The notes: generated by a model not told the origin, from the letters alone. A DNA stretch of 7,211 nt from Alphaproteobacteria bacterium (GCA_013298245.1 JAAFHD010000181.1:1-7211); one strand, 5' to 3'; shown: positions 1 to 6,512, counted from the stretch's first letter. Made by a program: numbers and translations.

Positions 1-1
1 C

Positions 2-22
2 CCGGTCAGGCTCGGCAGCCGG
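2..22 (-). pseudogene. lepA: lepA reading frame continuing past the TAG to the window edge
   Basis: Immediately after the TAG at 23-25 the same frame reads Pro-Ala-Ala-Glu-Pro-Asp-Arg. This matches the conserved LepA stretch that follows NKIDL (E. coli has PAADPER there, from memory). The continuation shows that the stop is a substitution-type interruption without a frameshift. The rest of the gene lies outside the window, so whether the downstream part is intact cannot be seen. Confidence 0.8.
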
Positions 23-442
23 CTAATCAATTTTGTTCAGCACCGGCACGATCTCATGCCCGGCATCGATCGCCTGGTACACATTGGCCAGCGTCTGTGC
101 TTCCACACCCTGCGACGCATCGACCACCAGCAGCGAACCCTCGCAGGCCGCCAGGCTGCGGCTCACCTCATAGGCGAAGTCCACATGGCCCGGCGTGTCC
201 ATCAGGTTCAGCGTATAGATCAGCCCATCATTGGCCTTGTAGGCTAGGCGCACGGTCTGCGCCTTGATGGTGATGCCGCGCTCCTTCTCGATGTCCATGT
301 TGTCGAGCACCTGCTCGGTCATGTCACGGGCGGCGATGGTGCCGGTGGTCTGGATCAGCCGATCGGCCAGCGTGGATTTGCCGTGGTCGATATGCGCGAT
401 GATCGAGAAATTGCGGATGCGGTCGAGCGGCGTATCGGTCAT
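23..442 (-). CDS. lepA: Elongation factor 4 (LepA) N-terminal GTPase part, cut by in-frame TAG
   Basis: LepA/EF-4 is a ribosome-associated translational GTPase, usually about 600 residues. The 139 residues read here match its G domain: P-loop AHIDHGKS at 16-23, switch I RGITIKAQ at 55-62, G3 DTPGH at 82-86 and G4 NKID at 136-139. The start is ATG at 440-442, giving the family-typical [16 protein letters not shown]; the only Shine-Dalgarno-like match, AAGG at 446-449, is weak and very close. The frame stops with TAG at 23-25, where the family has Leu in NKIDLPAA. Codons 2-22 continue in frame as PAAEPDR, so this is LepA sequence with a nonsense codon, not a natural end. A product ending here would lack the rest of the G domain and domains II to the C-terminal domain, so it should not act as EF-4. 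A base-calling error is the main alternative to a broken gene. Family identification is near certain; functional state is open. Confidence 0.93.
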   Translation of the reverse strand: MTDTPLDRIRNFSIIAHIDHGKSTLADRLIQTTGTIAARDMTEQVLDNMDIEKERGITIKAQTVRLAYKANDGLIYTLNLMDTPGHVDFAYEVSRSLAACEGSLLVVDASQGVEAQTLANVYQAIDAGHEIVPVLNKID

Positions 443-521
443 GGGCCTTGGGGTGTGTTGAGCGGCGGCTGGATGGCCGCGCGGCGTTGTGCGGTGCAGA
501 TAGGCGCTATCGCGCGCTTTG

Positions 522-902
522 TCATGGCCGGATCAGGCGGATGTCCAGGTCCAGGCCAAGCGTGGTCCAGGCGCGGTCCGCAGTCAGCACGCGGCGCGCG
601 GTGGCCAGTGCGGTGCCCAGGCACGCCGCATCGCCCAGCGACAACACGCCGCGATGCGCGCGCAGCAGGGGCTGGGCGATGCTGGCCTCGGCTTGCGTGA
701 AGGGCAGCACGGGCAGGGCCAGCATGGCGAAGCGCTCGCGCGCGTCCTGGTCACCCAGGCGGCGGGCCAGCGCCGCCATGACCTCCAATGCGTTCACCGC
801 CGATATCGCGGCGCGGTCCAGCACGGCCGCCACCATCTCGCCGCCGGGCTCGTTCTGCGCCGCGGCCAGCAGGGCGGAGGCGTCGAGCAGCCAGTCAGCC
901 AC
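522..902 (-). CDS. vapC: PIN-domain ribonuclease toxin, VapC family
   Basis: A 126-residue PIN-domain protein, the toxin half of a type II toxin-antitoxin pair; VapC toxins are Mg2+-dependent RNases that cut tRNA or rRNA and stop growth. The four acidic residues of the PIN active site are all in place: D7 in LLDASAL, E40 in NALEV, D91 in LSLGDAACL and D109 in LTADRAW, so the enzyme is probably active. Length is normal for the family. The start is GTG at 900-902; the next Met is residue 23 and would remove the first catalytic Asp, so the GTG is required. It overlaps the antitoxin stop by 8 nt, which implies translational coupling. The stop at 522-524 lies 79 nt upstream of the lepA start on the same strand. 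The RNA target cannot be told from sequence. Confidence 0.9.
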   Translation of the reverse strand: MADWLLDASALLAAAQNEPGGEMVAAVLDRAAISAVNALEVMAALARRLGDQDARERFAMLALPVLPFTQAEASIAQPLLRAHRGVLSLGDAACLGTALATARRVLTADRAWTTLGLDLDIRLIRP

Positions 903-1155
903 GCTCGGCCAGGCGCGCGGCTTCCTGGCGGCGCTCGGCGATCAGTTCCTCGGACAACAAAGGAGCGCCGGGCTTGGCGTCGAGCAACGCCACCTGCAAA
1001 CGGCGCAGCGCCTCGGCGCGCGTCATCGCGATCAGCGCGCCGTCGCGCACCGAGAGCATCAGCTCCCCGCCGCTCTCCAGGCCCAGTGCAAGGCGCATGT
1101 CCTTGGGCACGACGAAACGACCGGCGCCGTCAATTGTGGTCGACACATACCCCAT
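895..1155 (-). CDS. vapB: AbrB/MazE-fold antitoxin of the VapBC pair
   Basis: An 86-residue antitoxin. Residues about 4-48 (VSTTIDGAGRFVVPKDMR, then LGLESGGELMLSVRDGALI) form a SpoVT/AbrB-type swapped-hairpin DNA-binding domain. The C-terminal part (about 49-86, with LLSEELIAERRQEAARL) is predicted helical and should wrap the toxin and block its active site. Small size, position directly before the PIN toxin and the 8-nt overlap all fit a vapBC operon. The ATG at 1153-1155 is supported by a good Shine-Dalgarno GGAG at 1163-1166, seven bases upstream. By analogy the antitoxin, alone or with the toxin, represses its own promoter; repeated TGGCAT elements just upstream are candidate binding sites. 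The AbrB-type label is well supported; whether to call it VapB or MazE-like is a naming matter. Confidence 0.9.
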   Translation of the reverse strand: MGYVSTTIDGAGRFVVPKDMRLALGLESGGELMLSVRDGALIAMTRAEALRRLQVALLDAKPGAPLLSEELIAERRQEAARLAERG

Positions 1156-1162
1156 CTGCCAT

Positions 1163-1166
1163 CTCC
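1163..1166 (-). promoter_or_regulatory. Ribosome binding site of vapB
   Basis: GGAG on the minus strand, seven bases before the vapB ATG. It is the clearest Shine-Dalgarno match in the window and fixes the antitoxin start. The toxin, which has a GTG start inside the end of vapB, probably relies on translation of vapB, giving more antitoxin than toxin. Confidence 0.6.
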
Positions 1167-1173
1167 ATGACTG

Positions 1174-1213
1174 AATGGCATTTATCTACTTCAATGGCAT
1201 ATCGAATGCCACT
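1174..1213. promoter_or_regulatory. Candidate VapBC operator: three TGGCAT elements, two forming an inverted repeat
   Basis: TGGCAT occurs at 1176-1181 and 1195-1200 as a direct repeat with a 19-nt period. Its complement ATGCCA follows at 1206-1211, so 1195-1211 is a perfect 6-bp inverted repeat around a 5-nt spacer. With flanks, the three copies share the ten-base form ARTGGCATWY. A shorter match (TGCCA at 1157-1161) overlaps the vapB leader near its Shine-Dalgarno and may be chance. Multiple half-sites around the promoter are typical of autoregulated toxin-antitoxin operons. Assignment to this antitoxin is inference from position. Confidence 0.6.
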
Positions 1214-1248
1214 GGAATCATCCGCCGCCATGGTCCACAAAGTCCCTT

Positions 1249-3012
1249 ATGACCCACGCCCAACGCTTGGCCGCGCTTCGCGCCGAACTGGCCCGCCTCG
1301 ATGTCGATGGCTTCCTGGTCCCCCGCTCGGACGAGTATCTCGGCGAATATGTCGCACCTTCGGGCGAGCGCCTGGCCTGGCTGTCGGGGTTTACCGGCAG
1401 CGCCGGAATGGCGGTGGTGCTGGCCGGCCGGGCGGCGATTTTCACCGACGGCCGCTACACCACGCAGGTCGCGCAACAGACCGATGCGGCGCTGTGGGAA
1501 CGCCGCCATTTGATCGACGAACCACCGCATGAATGGCTGCGCCAGCATGGCGCGGGGCTGCGCGTCGCCTATGACCCGTGGGTGCATACGGAAGCGGCGC
1601 TGGCGCGGTTTTCGGGTGTGACTCTGGTGCCGCTGACGGCCAACCCGATCGATGCGGTGTGGGCCGACCGCCCTGCCCCGCCGGCCGCACCCGCGCGCGT
1701 GCATGCGGCGCAATTCTCGGGCCGCGAGGCGGTGGCCAAGCGCGAGGATGCGGCGGCCGAATTGCGCCGCGATGGCCATGCCGCGGCGGTGCTGGCGGAC
1801 CCGCATTCCATCGCCTGGCTGCTGAATATTCGCGGCGCGGATTTGGCCAATACGCCGCTGGCGCTGGGTTTTGCGGTATTGCGCGATGACGCCTCGGTGC
1901 AGTTGTTCATGCCGCCGGCCAAACTGCCGGCCGAGGTGCGCACGCATCTGGGCAATGCGGTGGATGTGGCGGACCGCGCGACGCTGCCCGCCGCACTGGG
2001 TGCGTTGCGCGGCAAGCGCGTGCGCTGCGATGCGGATGCGACACCGGCGTGGTTTGCGCGCACGCTGCGCGATGCCGGCGCGGAACCGGTTGTTGGCGAT
2101 GACCCGTGTCGCATGCCGCGCGCGACCAAGAACGCGGTGGAACAACAGGGCGCGCGCGATGCCCATGCGCGTGACGCGGTGGCGATGGCGCGTTTCCTGG
2201 CGTGGTTTGCGCGGGAGGCGCCGGGGGGTGGCCTGACCGAGATTTCGGCGGCCGAGCAATTGCTCGCATTCCGCCGCGAGGTCGCGCTGTTCCAGGGCGA
2301 AAGCTTCCCGGCGATTTCCGGCGCTGGTCCGAACGGCGCGATCGTGCATTACCGCGCGAGCGCCGAGACCAACCGCGCCATCCACCCGAACGAGTGCTAC
2401 CTGATCGACAGCGGCGGGCAGTACCAGGACGGCACGACGGACATCACGCGCACGCTGTGGTCCGGGCCGGGTGCGGCGCCGGAGAGCTTGCGCGAGCGGT
2501 ATACGCGCGTGCTGCAAGGCCATATCGCGCTTGGCACCGCGCGCTTCCCGAAAGGGGTCGCCGGGCCGCATCTGGATGCGCTGGCGCGCCGGCCTTTGTG
2601 GGATGCGGGGCTGGATTACGACCATGGCACGGGGCATGGCGTGGGCAGCTTTTTGTCCGTGCATGAAGGGCCGGCGGCGTTTTCGCGCGCGGCGAAAAAC
2701 GTGGCGCTGGTGGCGGGGATGATCCTCTCCGACGAACCTGGTTTTTATCTCCCCGGCGCCTACGGCATCCGCATCGAGAATTTGTTGTTGGTGCGCGACG
2801 CCACGCCGCGCGCGGACCAGGCAAAACCCTTCCTGGAATTCGAGACGCTGACGCTGGCGCCATACTGCCGCGCGCTGATCGCGACCGCGCTGCTGACCGC
2901 GGCCGAACGCGCGTGGATCAACGCCTACCACGCGCGTGTGCGCGACACCGTCGCCCCGCATTGCGACGCCACCACGCGCGAATGGCTTTTCGCGGAAACC
3001 GCGCCATGCTGA
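1249..3012 (+). CDS. pepP: Xaa-Pro aminopeptidase (aminopeptidase P, M24B family)
   Basis: A 587-residue metallopeptidase that removes the N-terminal residue from peptides with Pro in position 2, probably in the cytoplasm (no signal peptide seen). It has the three-part layout of the long, APP1-like form: two creatinase-type N-terminal domains (about 1-130 and 150-285) and a C-terminal pita-bread M24 domain (about 305-535), then a short extension. The dinuclear metal ligands are all visible: D387 in LIDSGG, D398 in TTDITR, H463 in GTGHGVG, E496 in SDEPGF and E510 in RIENLL. H367 in IVHYRA and H472 in VHEGP match the catalytic histidines. Length fits the roughly 590-620-residue form rather than the shorter E. 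coli PepP. The ATG at 1249 gives a normal N-terminus, with only a weak ribosome site before it. The stop overlaps the next gene by 7 nt. Activity looks intact; the gene symbol is by family analogy. Confidence 0.94.
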   Translation: MTHAQRLAALRAELARLDVDGFLVPRSDEYLGEYVAPSGERLAWLSGFTGSAGMAVVLAGRAAIFTDGRYTTQVAQQTDAALWERRHLIDEPPHEWLRQHGAGLRVAYDPWVHTEAALARFSGVTLVPLTANPIDAVWADRPAPPAAPARVHAAQFSGREAVAKREDAAAELRRDGHAAAVLADPHSIAWLLNIRGADLANTPLALGFAVLRDDASVQLFMPPAKLPAEVRTHLGNAVDVADRATLPAALGALRGKRVRCDADATPAWFARTLRDAGAEPVVGDDPCRMPRATKNAVEQQGARDAHARDAVAMARFLAWFAREAPGGGLTEISAAEQLLAFRREVALFQGESFPAISGAGPNGAIVHYRASAETNRAIHPNECYLIDSGGQYQDGTTDITRTLWSGPGAAPESLRERYTRVLQGHIALGTARFPKGVAGPHLDALARRPLWDAGLDYDHGTGHGVGSFLSVHEGPAAFSRAAKNVALVAGMILSDEPGFYLPGAYGIRIENLLLVRDATPRADQAKPFLEFETLTLAPYCRALIATALLTAAERAWINAYHARVRDTVAPHCDATTREWLFAETAPC

Positions 3013-3794
3013 CCGCCCAAGGCCTCCACTACGATCTGATCGGCCCGCGCGATGGCCGCGTGGTCTGCCTGGTCCACAGCCTGGCCGCCGATACCGGCAT
3101 GTGGCGCGAGCAGATGCTGCCCTTGCTGAATGCGGGCCACAGCGTGCTGCGCCTGGACCTGCCGGGCCATGGTGGCAGTGCTGCGCGCGCAGGCGCCTAC
3201 AGCATGGCGGGGCTGGCGCAGGATGTGGTGGCCGTGCTCGACGCCGCGCGCATCGCCACCGTGGATTATGTCGGCCTGTCGCTCGGCGGCATGGTCGGCC
3301 AGGCGCTGGCACTCGCGCACCCCACGCGCCTGCGCAGTGTCATGATCTGCGACGCGCTGCCGCAATCCCTGCCCAACGCCGACGCCATCTGGGGCCCGCG
3401 CATCCGCGAGGTGCGCGCCACGCGCTCCTGCGCCTCGATCGCACAGGCCACGCTGGGGCGCTGGCTGACGCCCGCCTACATCGCCGCCCACCCCACACGC
3501 GCCGCCGAAATTCTCGCCACCATCGCCGCCACCCACGCGGATGGCTACGCCGGTTGCGCCGAGGCCATCAGCGCCTTCGACCACGTCCCGCATCTCCCGC
3601 GCCTGGCACTCCCCATCGCCGTCGTCTGCGGCGAACACGACCACGCCGTGCCGCCCGCCGAGGGCGAACGCATCGCCGCACTTGTCCAGAACGGCCGCTT
3701 CCATCTGGTGCCGGGTGCGATGCACCTGCCCAATGTCGAATGCGCCGAATTCTTCAACGCTTTGCTGCTGGACTGGTTGGCGCGCACCGCGTAA
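3006..3794 (+). CDS. Alpha/beta-fold hydrolase, 3-oxoadipate enol-lactonase (PcaD)-like
   Basis: A 262-residue alpha/beta hydrolase. The catalytic triad is visible: nucleophile S92 in the elbow GLSLGG, acid D212 in CGEHDHAVPP and base H240 in GAMHLPNVE. HSLAAD at 24-29 supplies the oxyanion region and LDLPGHGGS at 50-58 is the usual strand-4 turn. Overall pattern and length resemble PcaD, which hydrolyses 3-oxoadipate enol-lactone in the beta-ketoadipate pathway. No other pca gene lies nearby, so the true substrate is unknown and the name describes only the family. The chosen start is ATG 3006, inside the end of the aminopeptidase gene (ATGCTGA, 7-nt overlap); a longer frame begins at 2913, but its first 31 residues are an arginine-rich shadow of the upstream gene. 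The overlap implies translational coupling with the aminopeptidase. Confidence 0.88.
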   Translation: MLTAQGLHYDLIGPRDGRVVCLVHSLAADTGMWREQMLPLLNAGHSVLRLDLPGHGGSAARAGAYSMAGLAQDVVAVLDAARIATVDYVGLSLGGMVGQALALAHPTRLRSVMICDALPQSLPNADAIWGPRIREVRATRSCASIAQATLGRWLTPAYIAAHPTRAAEILATIAATHADGYAGCAEAISAFDHVPHLPRLALPIAVVCGEHDHAVPPAEGERIAALVQNGRFHLVPGAMHLPNVECAEFFNALLLDWLARTA

Positions 3795-3803
3795 CGCGCG
3801 GCC

Positions 3804-5165
3804 ATGCATCCTGTCATCGCCGTTCTGATTGCCGCACCGATCCTGGTGTGGCCCGCGCTGCTGAACGGCTATCCGCTGCTGTTTGTCGATGCCGGCGCCT
3901 ATCTGCTGCACACCATCACCGGCGAGGCGCCGTGGGACAAGACGCCCGCCTATGGCCCGCTGATCGCGCTCTTCCATCAAGGCATTACGCTGTGGGCGCC
4001 AACGCTGGCGCAGGGCGCGGTGACATCATGGGTGCTGTGGGTGACGCAACGCGTTGTGCGTGGTGCGGCGCGGCCGTGGTTGCACCTGGCGCTCTGCGCC
4101 GCGCTGGCGGCGTTGACCAGCCAGCCCTGGTTCACCGCGATGATCATGCCCGATGTCTTCGCGCCACTGGTAGCACTGTGCATCTACGGCTTGGGCTTTG
4201 GCGAGGCGCGGCTGAAGCGCGCGGAAATGCTGGGCCTGGGCGCGGTCGCGGCCATCGGTATCGCGGTGCATCTGTCGCATCTGCCGATCGCGCTGGCGTT
4301 GCTGGTGGTGATCGCGGTGCTGCGGCTGCGCCCGCTTCCGGTGCTGCGCGCGGCCGCCCCTATCGCGCTCGCCGTCGCCACATTGATGGTCGCGAACCAA
4401 CAGTATTTCGGCCGCGCGACACTCTCCCCGCACGGCTCCGTCTTCATGCTGGCGCGCCTGCAGGATGACGGCACGGCGGTACAATTGCTGCGCGCGCGCT
4501 GCCCCGATGCCGGCTGGCATCTCTGCCATTTCATCGCGGAGATGCCGATGGACAGCGACCGCTTCCTCTGGGGCCCCGGCAGCCCGATGAACCGCAATGA
4601 GGACGGCACCTATCGCCTGTGGGGTGCCGAGAGCATCGCGCGCGAGGCGCAACAGATCGTGGGCGAAACACTGCGCGCCTATCCGCTGGATGTCGCGCGC
4701 GCCATCGCGCTGAACACGGTGCGGCAGTTCTTCATGGTGCTGATCGACGACATGTTCGCGCCGCAGGACCTGCCGGACCTGACGAATCTGGTGATCCCCG
4801 AGGGTTTTCCGCTGAGCGAACAACTGGCGATGCGCAACGCCATGCAGTTCAGCAACCGGCTGGAGGCCATCGCCGTGCCGCTGCGCGCGCCGCATGGCCT
4901 GGTGCTGCTGCTGGCGGTGGCGCTGGCAGGCTTCGGCCTGTGGCGCGCCGTGCGCGCGCGTTGGCGCGAGGGCTATGCGCTGGTGCTGTGCGTGCTGGCG
5001 GCACTCGCGGCCAATGCCTTCGTCGGTGGCGGCTTGTCGAAGCCGCACTACCGTTACCAGGCGCGCATCATCTGGTTGCTGCCGCTGGCGGCTGTGCTGG
5101 TCGCCAGACCACCGCGGCGTGACCAGCTGGCGCAGGATCACACCGCCAGTGCTTTGCGGGGATGA
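3804..5165 (+). CDS. Polytopic membrane protein of unknown function, loosely GT-C-like
   Basis: A 453-residue inner-membrane protein that I do not recognise by name. Hydrophobic segments lie at about 3-22, 50-82, 95-130, 143-172, 181-197, 301-315, 364-380, 391-408 and 422-434. A long hydrophilic loop at about 199-300 contains three Cys (within 233-241), probably periplasmic. The first loop has LLFVDAGAYL with D29, the second a MPD motif with D117, and the end has HYRYQARIIWLLP before the last segment. An early-loop Asp and many membrane helices recall GT-C glycosyltransferases that use polyprenyl-phosphate sugars; this is suggestive only. It starts 9 nt after the hydrolase stop on the same strand, so it is likely co-transcribed, without a clear ribosome site. 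The next gene converges from the other strand and is a lipid-linked-sugar type glycosyltransferase, which weakly supports an envelope-glycan role. A transporter or structural membrane protein remains possible. Confidence 0.82.
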   Translation: MHPVIAVLIAAPILVWPALLNGYPLLFVDAGAYLLHTITGEAPWDKTPAYGPLIALFHQGITLWAPTLAQGAVTSWVLWVTQRVVRGAARPWLHLALCAALAALTSQPWFTAMIMPDVFAPLVALCIYGLGFGEARLKRAEMLGLGAVAAIGIAVHLSHLPIALALLVVIAVLRLRPLPVLRAAAPIALAVATLMVANQQYFGRATLSPHGSVFMLARLQDDGTAVQLLRARCPDAGWHLCHFIAEMPMDSDRFLWGPGSPMNRNEDGTYRLWGAESIAREAQQIVGETLRAYPLDVARAIALNTVRQFFMVLIDDMFAPQDLPDLTNLVIPEGFPLSEQLAMRNAMQFSNRLEAIAVPLRAPHGLVLLLAVALAGFGLWRAVRARWREGYALVLCVLAALAANAFVGGGLSKPHYRYQARIIWLLPLAAVLVARPPRRDQLAQDHTASALRG

Positions 5166-5207
5166 TTCACCGCTGCGGCGTGCCGCCCTCGCGGATCATG
5201 CCCGGGA

Positions 5208-6401
5208 TCACCGCGCCCGCAGCATATCCAGCACGGTGACGAAGAAGCCACCAAAGGCCAGCTGCACACCCAGGATCATCGCCGTGACCGACCCGATGGC
5301 AAGCCGCATCGGCGCGGAAGTGGTGATCGGCCCGAACTCGCTCGCACCCCAGATCGCGACCGACGCAGCACCCATGCCAAGGCCAACCAGCACCAGCGCG
5401 CCGCCCGCGATCAACGCCGGTTCCAAGACACCCTTCGCGGTCATGCGCGCAAGCCAGGGGTCAGGCGGCACCACGCCATCCAGCGCGCCATAGATGCGCG
5501 TGAAGGCCCAGAACTGCATGGCCTGGAAGCCCAGCACCATCGCACCCGCCGCATAGAGCAGCGTGTGGACATCGAAGGTGATGCCGCCCACGGATGCCGC
5601 ACCCGGCAGCAGCAGCGCCATCGCCGCCGCCCCCAGCGCGAAGAGTGCTATGCCCGGCAGCAGAAACAGCCAGCGCGGGCAGAAGGCCAGCAGGAATCGC
5701 AGATGCCGCCAGCCGTCGCGCCAGCTGCGCAGATGCGGCGGGCGCGAACGGCCGTCGGGGGACAAAGTGGTCGGCACTTCGATCAGGCGCAGTTTTTGCA
5801 CGGTCGCCTTCACCACCATTTCGGAGGCGAATTCCATCCCCGTGGAGCGCAGGCCGAGTGCGAGGATCGACTCGCGGTCAAAGCCGCGCAGGCCGCAATG
5901 GAAATCGCGCACCGGGCTGCCGAAAAAGATGCGCCCGATCGCCGTCAGCACCGGGTTGCCCAGGTAGCGATGCAAGGGCGGCATGGCGCCTGGCGCGATA
6001 CCGCCCAGGAAGCGGTTGCCCATGACCAGCTGGTGCCCCTCGCGCAGTTTTTCGACGAAGGGATCCAGGCTGGTGAAGTCGTAGCTGTCATCGCTGTCGC
6101 CCATGATGACGAAGCGGCCGCGCGCGGCCTCGATACCCGCGATCAGCGCGGCGCCATAGCCGCGGCGCGAGACCGGCACCACGCGCGCGCCCAAGCTGCG
6201 CGCGATGTCCTGGCTGCCATCGGTGCTGCCATTATCGGCGATCAACACCTCTCCGCGCACACCGCTGCGCGCGAGATAACCCATCGCCTTGTCGATGCAG
6301 GCGGCCAGTGTTTCCGCCTCATTCAAGCAGGGCATCAGGATGGTGAGTTCGAGCGGCGCTGCGAGGGCGGCGGCGTCGATGCGTTCAATGGTATCGGGCA
6401 T
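5208..6401 (-). CDS. Family 2 glycosyltransferase with C-terminal membrane helices (polyprenyl-phosphate sugar synthase-like)
   Basis: With the start chosen here (ATG 6399-6401) the protein has 397 residues. The GT-A catalytic domain covers about 17-235: ILMPCLNEAET at 21-31, IADNGSTDGS at 54-63, RRGYGAALIAG at 79-89, the acidic metal/nucleotide site GDSDDSYD at 101-108, and FHCGLRGFDR at 167-176. This pattern is that of GT2 enzymes related to dolichol-phosphate mannose synthase, which load a sugar from a nucleotide donor onto a polyprenyl phosphate at the cytoplasmic membrane face. Four membrane segments follow at about 236-263, 278-300, 327-351 and 366-393. Upstream in-frame starts exist (ATG at 6410, 6422 and 6425, GTG at 6482); none has a clear Shine-Dalgarno, and the start nearest the conserved core was taken, so up to 27 N-terminal residues are uncertain. 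It follows the lipoprotein gene by about 100 nt on the same strand. Sugar and acceptor are unknown. Confidence 0.9.
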   Translation of the reverse strand: MPDTIERIDAAALAAPLELTILMPCLNEAETLAACIDKAMGYLARSGVRGEVLIADNGSTDGSQDIARSLGARVVPVSRRGYGAALIAGIEAARGRFVIMGDSDDSYDFTSLDPFVEKLREGHQLVMGNRFLGGIAPGAMPPLHRYLGNPVLTAIGRIFFGSPVRDFHCGLRGFDRESILALGLRSTGMEFASEMVVKATVQKLRLIEVPTTLSPDGRSRPPHLRSWRDGWRHLRFLLAFCPRWLFLLPGIALFALGAAAMALLLPGAASVGGITFDVHTLLYAAGAMVLGFQAMQFWAFTRIYGALDGVVPPDPWLARMTAKGVLEPALIAGGALVLVGLGMGAASVAIWGASEFGPITTSAPMRLAIGSVTAMILGVQLAFGGFFVTVLDMLRAR

Positions 6402-6500
6402 GGCGCGCATATGCCGCGCCATCATGGCCGAATGAAGGCCCGAACTGCGCGGGGTGGCGCCGTGCCAGCCAGAACTGCCCACGGCTTGGGCTGGATGCTT

Positions 6501-6512
6501 GGGCTATAGCCC
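6501..6512. repeat. 12-bp perfect palindrome containing the lipoprotein stop codon, plus 9-bp direct repeat
   Basis: GGGCTATAGCCC is a perfect palindrome spanning the TAG stop of the lipoprotein gene. Just beside it GCTTGGGCT occurs twice, at 6484-6492 and 6497-6505, so the GGGCT arm is present twice and could pair alternatively with the AGCCC arm at 6508-6512. There is no T-tract, so it does not look like a standard terminator. It could be a weak RNA hairpin in the gap before the glycosyltransferase gene or simply chance in GC-rich DNA. Confidence 0.35.

Larger units (their letters stand above)
1156..1248. promoter_or_regulatory. Divergent intergenic region between vapBC and the aminopeptidase gene
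   Basis: This 93-nt region separates the minus-strand vapBC operon from the plus-strand aminopeptidase run and must hold the vapBC promoter. Positions 1171-1210 are only 40% G+C (16 of 40), clearly below the surrounding coding DNA. A possible minus-strand -10 element, TAGATA (complement of 1183-1188), lies between two operator-like repeats, about 27 nt before the vapB start; no convincing -35 was found. No clear plus-strand promoter could be picked, although the aminopeptidase gene has no co-directional upstream gene and needs one. Confidence 0.55.

Noticed and set aside
448..1532. Overlapping plus-strand frames opposite vapBC (448-1170 and 519-1532)
   Set aside because: Low-complexity Arg/Ala/Gln-rich sequences opposite a toxin-antitoxin pair whose active-site motifs are intact; no independent support.
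1186..3312. Very long open frame (708 residues) antisense to the aminopeptidase gene
   Set aside because: The translation is rich in Arg, His, Gln and Ala with no recognisable motif, while the plus strand encodes a complete M24 peptidase with all metal ligands. It is a GC-rich shadow frame.
2936..4468. Plus-strand frame of 510 residues over the hydrolase and membrane protein genes
   Set aside because: Arg/Pro/Ala-rich composition without motifs, spanning two well-supported genes in another frame; treated as a shadow.
4026..5141. Minus-strand frame of 371 residues opposite the membrane protein
   Set aside because: Gln/Arg/His-rich with no hydrophobic or catalytic pattern, whereas the plus strand gives clear membrane segments; shadow.
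5162..5199. Possible bidirectional terminator between the convergent genes
   Set aside because: GCGG-CGTG-CCGC (5175-5186) and an ATGAT/ATCAT outer pair exist, but the stems are short and no T-tract follows on either strand; not good enough to annotate.
5565..6509. Plus-strand frame of 314 residues opposite the glycosyltransferase
   Set aside because: No motifs; the minus strand holds complete GT2 motifs and membrane helices.
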